From: Sindora glabra
Taxonomy: Eukaryota > Streptophyta > Magnoliopsida > Fabales > Fabaceae
Assembly: GCA_020226215.1 (NCBI GenBank)
Contig: CM035227.1
Location: forward strand, 7,123,343 to 7,187,342
Direction: 5' to 3'
DNA length: 64,000 nucleotides
Shown here piece after piece: positions 50,907-61,667 of the stretch; within the stretch, counting starts at the first letter, position 1; the number at the start of each line of letters is the position of its first letter. The translations under genes and the position numbers were made by a program. The notes below the pieces were generated by a model. That model worked only from the letters and a program-made list of their open reading frames with translations. It was not told the origin of the DNA and did no database searches.

Positions 50907-53464
50907 ATGGCATCTCAAATCCTATGGAAATGCTCCGTAATTAGGTTCCATAACACTAGCGCTTCAGTAATCGGGGCTCTATACCACCACCTTTGTCATG
51001 ATCGTGCATCTTCTTCGTTGCCTTATCATCGTCCTCGTCCCCTTTCCCAATTGTCATCCTTCGAATCCTCTTGCTTCGTGAAATCTTATCCAGTACTTAC
51101 TTCAACAGCAACAGCTACAAAAAGAAAAAGCCAGAGCTTGCTGTGGTGCTCCAACTCCAGCAGCGTTACTGCTTGTGACAGCGTTGCTATCCACGGCTTG
51201 GGGAGAGGGTACCTTGAATTGACGGACGTTGAGCTCATGCGCCAATGCGAGATGGACACCTTCAAGTCTTCTGGACCAGGTGGTCAGCACCGCAACAAAC
51301 GCGAGTCTGCCGTGCGTCTCAAGCACCTACCCACTGGTATTATCGCTCAGGTCATTTTCTATTTCCCCCCGTTTTCGTATCCAAAATTTTGCATTCATTC
51401 TAATTTTCAACTAGTTTTTGTTGCATTTGATTGCAGGCTGCTGAGGATCGCTCGCAGCATCGGAATCGTGCTTCTGCCTTGACTCGCCTACGTGTTCTTA
51501 TTGCTCTAAACGGTATCAACTTGCTTCACCCATTTGATTGTATATGATATAATTAATACCATTAGCACAGAATTTGCATAAAGGGTCTTTTGATTTTCTT
51601 ATTATTTTGGTTTCTGAGTTTAGTTTCTCAATTAGAAAGAGCACGTTATAGTCTGATTTATAATCTTGCAAAACTTCGGGCTGCATTGATTTTTAGTTAA
51701 CCGAGGGGCTTCTTCCCCTTTTTATACTGGTGGATAAATAGCTACACTGGAACAATTAGGCCTTTGCTGATCATTATAAATGTTTTTGCTCATAGATAGC
51801 TTGTTATTCTCTTGAGCTAGTTAGGAACACTGTGGTACTTGATGGTTATTCAGCACCTCGAGAGCTTCTTCAAATTCTTCCTCCTAAATCATCCATCAGA
51901 GGATCAGATTGCGGGCCCCAAATTGGACCCAATAATCCCAAATTTGTGTTGGTATGTTTGTTTTTGGACTGTGTACATCCGTTTCCTCAGCTCCACTTTC
52001 TATTCTTTTTCTAGTCAATCTAAACTGCATACTTTGAGTTTGAGATTTAATTGCAACTCAAAGACTTAGGGATTGTGGCTCATTCATAATTATGATCCTT
52101 TTCTACAGGGAATGCAAGCTTTATTGGACCTCATTTTTGCAGTTGAGGGATCAATATCAGAAGCTGCAAAGTTTCTCGGGTACTTGGTTTAGGCTTTTAA
52201 GTCTGACATTTTTCATTGTCATTGAGCAGTTATGATTACATTCAAATATCCAATTGTGATTTGGAGAAATAATTATGGAAGTAGAAATAGTTTGGGCAGT
52301 TAAACCTTCTGAAGTTTTATTTGAGATATATTCTTGAACAAGATAAAAAATTGAGAAAATTACACTTTTTCACTTATTCCACCTGTGATTTTAAGTGTTG
52401 CAATTCACCCACTTGTATTTTCAATCATTAATACTTTGCCGATTTAAACTGTTTTGCATCCAAAGTTTAACAAAAAAACTCATATGCATTTGCGTGTGAT
52501 TTTTACTTTACTAAATTTGGACTCAATTTAACACTTACTTAGAGCCAAATTATTCAAAAAAATCTTAATTCTATTAGAGATTTATCTTCTATAATTTAAT
52601 TCACGATTGCTATATAGATGATGCTGAATTTTTTTTTTTTGGGGGGGGGAGGATAAATTAGTTTTAAGTGAATATTAAATTGATTCAAAACTTAGGAAAG
52701 TAAAGATTACATTCACATGTAATACATGTGAGTTTTGTATTAAATTTTGGAAAAAAAAATGGTTTAGGTGGGCAAGTATTAGTGATTTAAAGCACATGTG
52801 ATCGAATTGCAATATTTAAAACTACAAGTGAGCTAAGTAAAAAAAGGTGAAACCATATATGGATAAAATATAATTTTTCCTAAAAAAATTAAAATGACAG
52901 AAAACTTAATGAAGCAAACACATGATGACTAGCCTATTGTGATAGAAGTATATAACTTATGCTATTTTATTGGCCGACTTCTCTATTATACTTTTTTGAG
53001 CACTTCAAAACTTAAGGTGCTATTTATTAACATAATTCAGGTTAAGTACTGGGGCACTGTCACGATTGGTACTCTCAGATGATTCTCTTAGAGTGGCAGT
53101 AAATGAACTGCGAGCATCAAAGGTATACCTTCTGAGGGGTCCACTGTAAGCATATATTTAATTTATGTTTCTCGTTATCTTCAATTTAAAGTCGTTATCT
53201 TCAATTTAAAGTCGTTATCTTCAATTTAAAGGCTTTGTTTTTAAGCTTTGGACCTCATTGAATATGAGATGAGCTTGCCTGGAAATTACATGCATTTGAC
53301 CATGCAGGGCATCATAATAATGTCAAGCTCTATTAGTGAAGAGCGCTTCCTTCTTGTTATCGATTATTCTCAACTTGGAAAAGAAAAATATATGTTTCTC
53401 GATTGCTTTGTGACTCGGAATCTTTATTGTGAACCTTGAACAGGGTATGAAGGCTCTTAAATAA
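50907..53464 (+). CDS. Organellar class I release-factor-like GGQ protein (At1g33330-like)
   Basis: Putative peptidyl-tRNA hydrolase acting on stalled organellar ribosomes, related to the C12orf65/PrfH-type short release factors. Exons 50907-51350, 51437-51512, 51821-51951, 52109-52179, 53041-53122 and 53444-53464 join in frame to 274 aa. The N-terminus is rich in Ser, His and Arg with few acidic residues, consistent with organelle targeting. The catalytic loop SSGPGGQHRNKRESAVRLKH has GGQ at 125-127. There is no stop-codon-recognition domain 2, which separates it from RF1/RF2. The ATG sits in a good context (ACCATGG). The last exon encodes only GMKALK; an alternative terminal exon is listed separately. 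Intron 4 carries a MULE-type element and intron 5 a minisatellite. Confidence 0.88.
52353..52880. mobile_element. Non-autonomous MULE-like element in intron 4
   Basis: A 528-bp non-coding block with long imperfect terminal inverted repeats of about 140 bp. The left end starts GAGAAAATTACAC and the right end, read on the minus strand, GGAAAAATTATA. Both then share CACTTGTA, TTTTAA, TGTTGCAATTC or ATTGCAATTC, CACTAATACTT-like and AAACTCA blocks. Flanks are TAAAAAATT at 52344-52352 and TAAAAAAATT at 52881-52890, a near-perfect 9-bp duplication typical of Mutator. It lies wholly within an intron of the GGQ gene. Confidence 0.78.
53172..53231. repeat. 20-bp minisatellite, three perfect copies
   Basis: The unit TCGTTATCTTCAATTTAAAG is repeated three times without interruption in intron 5 of the GGQ gene. 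Confidence 0.97.
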
Positions 53465-53655
53465 AAGCTTCCTTTTATTTCCACATGCTGCTGGTACAAT
53501 TTATTCTTTTCTCTATCTTTCCGTCTCTTAATTTTCTTAAAATTAATATTTGGGCGTACTTGAGCCAAAAAAAAATCAGTCTATTCATCCTTAATTACTT
53601 TTTAATAGGTGGATATTTTTTCTAATTTTCCTACACCATTTATTTTCCAATTCAG

Positions 53656-53754
53656 GTTTACCAGTTGTCAGAAAGAAAGTTCTTCAAAGGTCCGAAAAAG
53701 GTGTTATTCCTCATTGAGAAAGGAGATGGCGAAGGAAAAATATTGAAGCGGTGA
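53656..53754 (+). other. Possible alternative last exon of the GGQ gene
   Basis: After a pyrimidine-rich tract and TTCAG, a phase-0 open segment of 32 codons runs to TGA. It is lysine-rich and reads VYQLSERKFF, then GPKKVLFLIEKGDGEGK. Spliced to exon 5 in place of 53444-53464 it would give a basic C-terminal tail, as found on many ribosome-rescue factors. It may equally be 3' UTR, because the shorter ending (GMKALK) resembles what I recall of the Arabidopsis protein. Confidence 0.3.
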
Positions 53755-54159
53755 ACACTGATATTTCAAATTTTCTTGAAGAATGCATAAATCGAAGTTA
53801 CATGAAGCTGGTACTGTAGGATACGCTGAACAACATGAAGCAAAATGCAGTTCTTTATAGAATAGTACAAATTGCAGGCTACAGTATCAATTTCTATATT
53901 TTCTGGCTACGAATGTAAATTTTTTTCAATTTTATTGTTTTACAGCAAGGTTAAGACCAGCAATCGTCCTTGTAATTCATTATCCTTACCACCTTATTTC
54001 TTCTTCGAATACTGAATTCATTGAAAATGGAACATATATTCCATACTGTTTATTTGTGCAATTTCCTATTGGTATCATTGAGCTTCTGGACTTTTTCTTC
54101 ATTTTATAGATTCACACTGATTGATGTTCTTTTTTATGGTCAATGGCTGATGACCAAAC

Positions 54160-54750
54160 CTTTACTTTTTTTCTTTAACACCAAGCGACAGTGTATAAAA
54201 GTAAAGTGGATGTATAGCAGTACCAATTTCTTGAACTTGCCTTTTTCCTTGTATTTTGGCGATTCTGGCCTCTCTGACTTGCATCTTGACCTTATCTTTC
54301 TCAGTAAGAAATACATGAGTCAACAGTTCCCATTCCTTACAAGACAAGTCGAATCCGGCCTGCACAACTATTTAGTTGCAGAGTCCTGCAGTATTTGCTT
54401 CGTGCATAAGAACTTTATTAGCTCTGAAAGTGATACCAAAAACTGGCATGAGGATATTCCCATCCACCGGCAGCATATACATTAGATTTGATAGGATGGT
54501 TTCTACTTGTCTAAATTTGATATTATCCTTATGGTCTTAGTGTTAATTACCTTACAACCTCCACTTTAGTGGTCTTTGGGCATAGATCCTTTTCCAGAGT
54601 CAGCTCTCTGCTGTCAGCCACCAACAGCTCATTTTCCACGATCAAAATTTTGGGAGGCATCGAATTTCTCTCTCTCTCTTTGACTTCGGATATTAAGGCT
54701 GATTTTGCTTCTAATTCTGACCTAACCACAGTACTCGCAGGAAGAAACAT
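54160..54750 (-). other. Candidate small minus-strand gene, unrecognised
   Basis: An open segment from ATG 54750 reads MFLPASTVVRSELEAK and is rich in Glu, Lys and Leu. It ends at about 54552 in an AAG/GTAATT donor-like site. A second open segment (about 54365-54162) begins after a GTGCAG acceptor-like site and encodes a charged, coiled-coil-like stretch (HVFLTEKDKVKMQVREARIA). A TATATATAA box lies at about 54845, upstream of the ATG. I do not recognise the protein. The overlapping plus-strand frames look less like coding sequence. Confidence 0.3.
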
Positions 54751-54969
54751 TTTGGATTGTTGCTGGAACAGAATATGGCAAGGACCTCTTTTCTCTGTGC
54801 CAGTGGGTGGGGCTTCGGGAAAGCAATATTAAAGTCGCTTAGTTATATATATGGAGAACCTGTGGAGGAGAAAAAAGAAGAGATATCCAAAAGTCAAAAC
54901 ATCTTTTATGTTGTGATGTTGCGAATGGCAGGAGAGTTAGATGCAGAAGAATCATATTCTTAGAGAATA

Positions 54970-55773
54970 AGGTTCCTTCCAACCTCCACCATCCTTCACT
55001 TTTGCCTCGTTGACTCTTTACATTGACATCTGTTTGTTTGCATTCATACATTCATATCCCCTTCCTAATACCCCCAAAGATGTGAAAGCCTTCTAAGGCA
55101 AACTTTATTATTCCTTGTTATCATATTCACAACAATCAATTCCTTCTTTAAGAAGTGGAAGCTCAATGACTACCCTTTATCACTGTGATTAAGTCTTATC
55201 TTTGTTACATAGTGCTGTGGCCAATCACTAACTAATAGAGTCTATCTTCTTTTGTCTTTTATATTAAACAAATCTTCACATGATTTTACCATTTACTGTT
55301 TCACATCTGTCACCTTAATTATGAGTTAGGTCACCACTAATATCATCATGATTAGAAGAAATGAAGAATTAAGCAAAGACATTGAAAATTTCACTACTCT
55401 TGCATTGCTGTCAGTTTGAAAGGACCAAAGAAAAAGAGGGCTTTTGATTATCCTCGTTGACTTTGCACGTGTATTATTGCCTTTTTCTATAGAAAATTTG
55501 GAAGTTTGTTGGGGCTGCAGACTACTAAAAGATCACAAACAATTTAAAACTATTTTATAGGCTGAACATTCTTGCCCATATTATAATTCTCTGCTTAAAA
55601 TATGGAAGATTTGATTCTGTTAAGTTGTACTGCATTCTAATTTATTAATGTCTCTTTCATCCTCACCCTTCCCCCCACCCACCTTTATATGTATATGCTC
55701 CTACAACCGCTTATCTCTACACCATAAACTGCTTAATCCTTCTTGCACTGAAATCCTAAACGAACTGAGAATA
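54970..55773. other. Upstream region of the ANTH gene
   Basis: No gene seen. It probably holds the promoter and leader of the ANTH-domain gene. An in-frame upstream ATG at 55648 extends the frame but encodes a non-conserved leader. Confidence 0.4.
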
Positions 55774-57063
55774 ATGGGTGTGGACATACAGGGAAAGCTC
55801 CGCCTGGCTCTTGGCTCTGTGAAAGATCATGCTTCTATTGGCAAGGCCATGATGTATCATCATCAACATGATGGCTTTTCCAGCATAGAGATTGCAGTCC
55901 TGAGAGCAACTGGCCATGATAATGGCACCATTGATGACAAATACATGCATGAAATCCTCTTCTTAGTCTCCAACACTCCAGGTTCCATCCCTTTTCTTGC
56001 TGAAAGAATCTCTCGCCGGCTTGGAAAAACTAAGGATCGCTTAGTGGCCCTTAAGACTCTTGTCTTGATTCATCGCCTTCTTCGTGGAGGTAACAGGTCC
56101 TTCGAGCAAGAGCTTTGTAAAGCACATGTCTCTGGCCATCTGCAAATAAGTATGCGGTGGTTTGCAAAGAATTCTGACCCGTCAGTTGGTTTCCTGCACA
56201 GTTATGCAGCTTATCTTGAAGAAAGGATGGGCTGGGTCATCAACCAAGCTGGGAAACTTGAACCTATTATGTCCAAAGGCTTGGAATTTGGACGCTACGA
56301 TGAAAAATCCATAGATATGGTTTTCCGTACGTTGCCAAAATGTCAAGTGTTCATTGATAAGGTCTTGGGTTGTTCCCCAGTTGATATTTTGCCTTCGGAC
56401 AGCTTGACTCAAGCTGCCATGAGCAACACCTTGAGAGAAAGCTTCCAAGTTTATATGAAATTTTCTGAAGGCATTGCAGCTCTTGTGAATATGTTCTTTG
56501 ATTTAACAGCATCAGCAAAAGGTCTAGCCTGTGAAATATTGAGGAAAGCTTCTCTCCAGAGCCAAAAGCTTCATGAACTTTATGAGAATTGCAAAGAAAT
56601 GATTGAAAACAAGAACCTGGAATACCCATCTGTTCAAATCATCTGTACGGATCATATAATAGCATTGGATCAATGTTTGGGGTCTCCACAAAATCAACCA
56701 GCAGCTTCCTGTATATCTCTATCAAGCAGCAGTAATATTTCAAAGAAGCCTCCAATCTTAAACAACAGTATTCAAAGATCAACAGAGCTGGCAGTGGCAA
56801 TAACAGAAAAAGATAGCACAAAGAATGAGGAGAAAATTGATATAAACTTGTCACCAACTCTTTTCTCATGGACACTGGAGACTAAAATAAGCAAGGTATG
56901 GGTGGTATTTGAAGATGAGGTTCCCAATGAAGCAGGAGCACTTCCTGCACAAGAAAAACTTGGGAATGCTGTGAATAATATAGAGGGTGAATACAGTAGG
57001 TCTTGTGTATTATTAAACCCATTTTCGTCTGGTATCGATACAAGCATGTTGTCGGAGGTATGA
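55774..57063 (+). CDS. ANTH-domain putative clathrin assembly protein (At1g33340-like)
   Basis: Adaptor of the AP180/CALM family that binds phosphoinositides and clathrin at the plasma membrane or trans-Golgi. Single exon, 429 aa. I took ATG 55774 because MGVDIQGKLRLALGSVKDHA is the normal ANTH start; the in-frame ATG at 55648 would add 42 unrelated residues. The ANTH domain covers about 5-290, with VKDHASIGKA near the lipid-binding helix, then EILFLVSN, KTLVLIHRLLRGG and GFLHSYAAYLEERMGW. The region after about 320 is low-complexity and Ser/Asn-rich. An NPF motif at 415-417 is a possible EH-domain ligand. It is longer than the 374 aa I recall for Arabidopsis; a GTATGG at 56896 (after ..KISK) could be a splice donor, so the true C-terminus may differ. 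Confidence 0.92.
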   Translation: MGVDIQGKLRLALGSVKDHASIGKAMMYHHQHDGFSSIEIAVLRATGHDNGTIDDKYMHEILFLVSNTPGSIPFLAERISRRLGKTKDRLVALKTLVLIHRLLRGGNRSFEQELCKAHVSGHLQISMRWFAKNSDPSVGFLHSYAAYLEERMGWVINQAGKLEPIMSKGLEFGRYDEKSIDMVFRTLPKCQVFIDKVLGCSPVDILPSDSLTQAAMSNTLRESFQVYMKFSEGIAALVNMFFDLTASAKGLACEILRKASLQSQKLHELYENCKEMIENKNLEYPSVQIICTDHIIALDQCLGSPQNQPAASCISLSSSSNISKKPPILNNSIQRSTELAVAITEKDSTKNEEKIDINLSPTLFSWTLETKISKVWVVFEDEVPNEAGALPAQEKLGNAVNNIEGEYSRSCVLLNPFSSGIDTSMLSEV

Positions 57064-57505
57064 ACCTTGATCAACTAGGTTTAATGACTTCTTTCATACT
57101 TTTGTTAAACTCGATAATACTGCCGCTCAGCTTTTTCCTATTTTGCACCTTGTTGATGGAAGACTTGTATGCTGTTTGCTTTTGCATATTTGCTGAAGAA
57201 GTGGACACAGTAAGGAATATAAAGCAAAAATGTTTAGGATGCATGTATGTATATACATACTATTATATATTATGTGTATTCTTTTTTTTATTTATGCAAG
57301 GCACTTTAATTCAAGTTTTGATTTATTTTGCTGGAAATATATATATATATATATATTTTACTAAAATCGTTGGAATTTAGATTCTTTTTTGTTTATTTAT
57401 TTATTTATTTATCATGGAGAGATATAAATATAAAATTTTTACGTGTGATGGAGTTTTAGATCCTTTTTATTATAATATATAATAGAACCTAAAAAAAAAT
57501 CCTGC

Positions 57506-57538
<33 letters not shown>

Positions 57539-60500
57539 TCTTTTAAACATAACAAGAAATGATTAAAAAAAAAAAGAGGAAAGGAAAGAATCCAAATCTA
57601 ATTCCACTTTCTTCTTCGTTATGAAAATTAGGGTCTCTCGGGTCTTAGGGTTGTTACGGATCAACGGGGACGCTAATCTAGTTTCTAAGTTGGAGAAAGA
57701 GAAAATAAGCCAGCTTGCGAAATCCATTATTGTAGACGGGGCTTCTCCTTTACTTTCATTTTTTCTTTTTTGGCGGGGTCAGTTCAGGGGGAATGTTGAT
57801 CAATGAAAGAGGAATAAATAATAATTTTGTTATTATCCAATTGTTTTTAAACACATCCACTTAACAATGAAAAATATCACAATATGAGAATCAATAAAAA
57901 GAGGTCTGCAAATTCCAGTTAGGAATTCGTTAGGATCTTTAAAAATAGCCTTTTAAGTTGCAAATATATTTTCATTTTATTATTTAATAACTCGGAAGCT
58001 TAATTTTTGGAAGTGTGGCAATACATCAAAAGAAATCATTCCATCAAATGTATTCCTCTCGGGATCCAAAAATAACAGCATGGATTAAATGTCTTGTCCA
58101 AGCCGGAGAACTTACTCCCAGTAAGCTTGACAAATGATAATTGAGGCATGATTCGGTATTTTTAAATCACGAAATGCTCGATTTTCATTTTCATTGTATG
58201 TAGGCGTAATCAACCCACTATTAAGATTATGGTAGAAAGAAATAACAGAAAAAAAAAAAAAAACTGCGGAGAAAGTTTAGTCCGTTAACCCTGCGAAACC
58301 AGAACACATTTGGGCCAAACAAAAATTTAGTATTGGGCTCTGATGCAATACGAAAGCCCAATCCATCTTTGAAAAATAACGTACAACAGCCCTGTTAATC
58401 ACCTTAATTATGATGTCTAAGTTATGCCCCGCCGGTCCCGAGATGGAAAAAACCGGATCGGAAAAACGGGAAATCGTAACCTACGGCACCCACAAAATAA
58501 TTCCATTTGCGACAAAAAAAGAAAAAAAAAAGTTAGAAGTTAAATTTTTAGTTTTGTTGATGAAAATTTTGTTATTATTTAACAAAAAAGCTGCACATCG
58601 TTCAAAACGGATAAAATAATGGGAAGACTTTCGCATCCCATATATTCTTTTTATGACTTAATATTTTTACTAAATTATATCAAATATCAGTAAAAATTAA
58701 TTTCACAATTTGTGAAACTTTATTTATCTACTCATTATTTTATTTCATTTAAATTAATTATTTTAATAATTTTTAATATTTTATTCATTCTAATTTTATT
58801 ACTTTAATTTATTTAATTATATTTTGACTTTTTAATTATATTAAATTTATTTTCTTATTTTTTCAATTAATTTTAATTTTATTACCAAAATGAATTTAAT
58901 TGATTTTGTAGAAGAAAAAATCCATTAACGCCCAAAATGAACTGTAGCTATAAGAACTTTTGTCGCTGTAGATGAATATATGTGAAAGGTTGGTTAATAA
59001 ACTGTGATTCTCTTATAATGTTATTATAATTTTTTATGTTGATATTCAATAAAAAATAATAAAAATTCATCTAAAGAATATAGTGAAATATATGTTTATC
59101 TAGTAAGTTGCCAAAATCTATATTACTAAATATTACATTATATCATATCATATCATATCATGTTCAATTATATATATTATGGCAAAAAAAAATTGTTACA
59201 TTTCATATGTGTTTGTTGTAAGCTATCTATATATTCAAAAATTTTGCTTCTCCAATTTAAAATTTTAATTAACTAAAATAAAAATCCCCCATCATTTCTG
59301 TTAAGCGCTCATATTGTGCTTTCTTTTATTATACTGTATATCTTCTTTTCAAATGTTTTGTTATATTATTATAAAAAATGATATTAGACTAATTCGTTTC
59401 TTCAGCATGGCTTACATTTTTTTAGGTAATAATTTGATTAAACCTTTTTAAGTGTTTTGTTGTACATTACCCAAAAAGAGGTAAAAAAATAATTAATAAA
59501 TATTTTTAAAAATATATCTTAATTATTGTAGCTTCACCTTTTTTTGGAAATGAGTTAATTAAGTTACTTTTAATTATATAAAATTATTTGCATTTAATCG
59601 AAATAATTAAAGAGAATTGATAGCTAAAAGTCTTTAATTCAAATAATATTTAATATCTCTTAAAAGTTTTGTACATTTCACTACATTTAAAAATTAATTC
59701 CTAATCCTTACATGTATATGTCTAGTAGTTTAATCATTCCTAGAATTATTCAAAAATAAAAAAGGATTGATAAATTTAGAATGGAATCAAATAGTTAAAA
59801 TATAATTTTAAATAGTTTAAGATGATCATAAATAGTTATATTAAAGATGAAATATAATAATTTTAGTAAATTAACATTTAATTAAAATAATGAAGGAGGA
59901 CTGATTAATTTAATATGGAATTAAATAATTAAATTAAAAATAGTATATAATAAATAATTAATATGATACAATTTTAATAACTTAAATGAATGAAGTTTCT
60001 TTTGAATTCAAATAAAATTAGTAACAAATTTAACGCAGGCTCCTAAGATATTAAAATCCATATATATCAAATTATCAAAAAAATTAAATCAAATAATTCA
60101 TTTAATAAATTATTAATTTAACAATTTATTTTTATTTAAATATTCAGAGCATGGATATAAAAAAAAAACTAACCTTGTATCCAAGCCTTGGTTTAAAATA
60201 ATTATAAAATCATTGATGATAATATTTTTAATCTTTTCATACGTGTTTTAAAATCATTTAGAAAGGAAGCCTTGGAAAGGGCATATCGTAATCTCATTCA
60301 CTTTATTTATAACTATATATATAAACTTTAAATTAATATAAAAATAGACATTAACACGGAATATTATTTGGGTACAAATTGGCTTCAATGTATTTAAGTT
60401 GTTAATAAAATATTATCAATTGATTCGTGCTATCCACAATTATATATGTCGAGGGTTAGGTTAACATATCAATAATCAATAATAGTATATACATAAAAAA

Positions 60501-60736
60501 TATGATTTAAAATTAAATTTTAAATATAAATTAAAAAATATTAATGAAATACAGTATGATATAATAAAATTGTAAAATTTAATTTAATAAATGTATAAAT
60601 TTAAAATTCAATTTTAAAGTTTACTTTCAATAGATATAACATTTTTTTTAATTAACATACGGTGATAACTTACAGTAACATGGGCATACATCGGAACACC
60701 ACTGTTGAGCAGATCAATTACATGAAGCCTCTGGAA
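57064..60736. other. AT-rich intergenic DNA with microsatellites
   Basis: No recognised gene. Simple repeats include TA runs at about 57335-57357 and 57506-57538 and about four ATATC pentamers near 59137-59161. Short open frames at 57621-57806 and 58410-58619 have no known domain. Confidence 0.5.
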
Positions 60737-60756
60737 GGAATGTTTTCGAAAATTCT
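60737..60756 (+). promoter_or_regulatory. Heat-shock element, four units, one imperfect
   Basis: Contiguous 5-bp units GGAAT, GTTTT, CGAAA, ATTCT follow the alternating nGAAn/nTTCn pattern with one mismatch in unit 2. It lies about 170 bp upstream of the TATA box of the small HSP gene. Confidence 0.75.
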
Positions 60757-60797
60757 TGCACTATCATTTTTGGTGGAAGCTTTTCCAAGTATACGCT

Positions 60798-60807
60798 GGA
60801 ACATTCT
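60798..60807 (+). promoter_or_regulatory. Heat-shock element, two units
   Basis: GGAAC then ATTCT, a perfect inverted nGAAnnTTCn pair, between the two larger elements. Confidence 0.65.
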
Positions 60808-60850
60808 CTCTTTCTCCACCCTTCTCTAGTTCTCTGACATATATGTACCT

Positions 60851-60865
60851 GGAATTTTCAAGAAC
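60851..60865 (+). promoter_or_regulatory. Heat-shock element, perfect three units
   Basis: GGAAT, TTTCA, AGAAC: three consecutive perfect units, the minimal HSF trimer site, ending 42 bp upstream of the TATA box. This is the usual position for the main element in plant small HSP promoters. Confidence 0.85.
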
Positions 60866-60907
60866 CTCACCACCACCTCGTCTCCTGTCTCTCTCTCACT
60901 TGTCGTG

Positions 60908-60915
60908 TATAAATA
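60908..60915 (+). promoter_or_regulatory. TATA box of the small HSP gene
   Basis: TATAAATA, 160 bp upstream of the ATG. Usual spacing puts transcription start near 60938, giving a leader of about 130 bases. Confidence 0.8.
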
Positions 60916-61067
60916 CTCCAAGCTTCTGCTGTTATTATCAGCTGATAAAAAACACTGAGTGCGAGAGTTCGCTTGAGTGCATCCTCCAACGTTTGTTTTC
61001 CCGAGGTATAAACTAACCCAGATCCCAGTAAGAACAGCTAGTCTCATCATTCTTGGTCTTATACCAA

Positions 61068-61667
61068 ATGAAGCAACAATCACTGAGTCTGCTGCTAGTC
61101 CCACTTTTCTTGCTCTTTCTTGCAGCTTATCCATCCAAGGCAAATGGATCTCTGATGCCATTCCTAGATCGTCCAGGGAATCTCTGGTCTGATCTCTGGT
61201 CAGACCGCTTCCCGGACCCATTTCGCGTGTTGGAGCAAATCCCATTTGGGCTTGACAAAGACGAACCAACCATGGTTCTCTCCCCAGCCAGAGTGGACTG
61301 GAAGGAGACCCCAGAAGGGCATGTTATAATGATGGATGTGCCAGGGTTACGTAAAGATGAGATTAAGATAGAAGTGGAAGAGAACAGAGTGCTAAGAGTG
61401 AGCGGAGAAAGGAAGAAGGAAGAGGAGAAGAAAGGGGATCATTGGCATAGAGTTGAGAGGTCTTACGGCAAATTCTGGAGGCAGTTCAGGTTGCCGGACA
61501 ATGTGGACTTGGATTCTGTCAAGGCCAAGCTGGATAGCGGGGTGCTTACTCTGACATTGAACAAGTTGTCCCCTGATAAGATCAGAGGCCCTGAAGTGGT
61601 AAGCATTGCAGGGGAGGATGAGCAGCCTGCCCAGCTCAAGGGCAATGAGGCCAAGCAGGAGCTTTGA
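61068..61667 (+). CDS. ER-type small heat-shock protein (class 22 kDa)
   Basis: ATP-independent chaperone holding unfolding proteins in the endoplasmic reticulum. Intronless, 199 aa (about 22 kDa). I chose ATG 61068 because it starts directly at the signal peptide MKQQSLSLLLVPLFLLFLAA; the in-frame ATG at 61053 adds five residues. The alpha-crystallin domain spans about 74-166: the strand beginning ARVDWKETPEGHVIMMDVPG, the region EENRVLRVSGER, and the GVLTLTLNK consensus at 158-166. The C-terminus is KQEL, a KDEL-like retrieval signal consistent with ER location. Three heat-shock elements and a TATA box upstream indicate HSF-driven heat induction. A possible polyadenylation signal AATAAA is at 61751. 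Closest recalled relative: Arabidopsis HSP22.0. Confidence 0.95.
   Translation: MKQQSLSLLLVPLFLLFLAAYPSKANGSLMPFLDRPGNLWSDLWSDRFPDPFRVLEQIPFGLDKDEPTMVLSPARVDWKETPEGHVIMMDVPGLRKDEIKIEVEENRVLRVSGERKKEEEKKGDHWHRVERSYGKFWRQFRLPDNVDLDSVKAKLDSGVLTLTLNKLSPDKIRGPEVVSIAGEDEQPAQLKGNEAKQEL

Noticed and set aside
55648..55773. 42-codon N-terminal extension of the ANTH protein
   Set aside because: Non-conserved leader; the ANTH family starts at MGVDIQGK, and the extension is compatible with 5' UTR.
60826..61269. Minus-strand open frame of 147 codons over the small HSP promoter and start
   Set aside because: It is the antisense shadow of the HSP gene and its leader, with no domain of its own.
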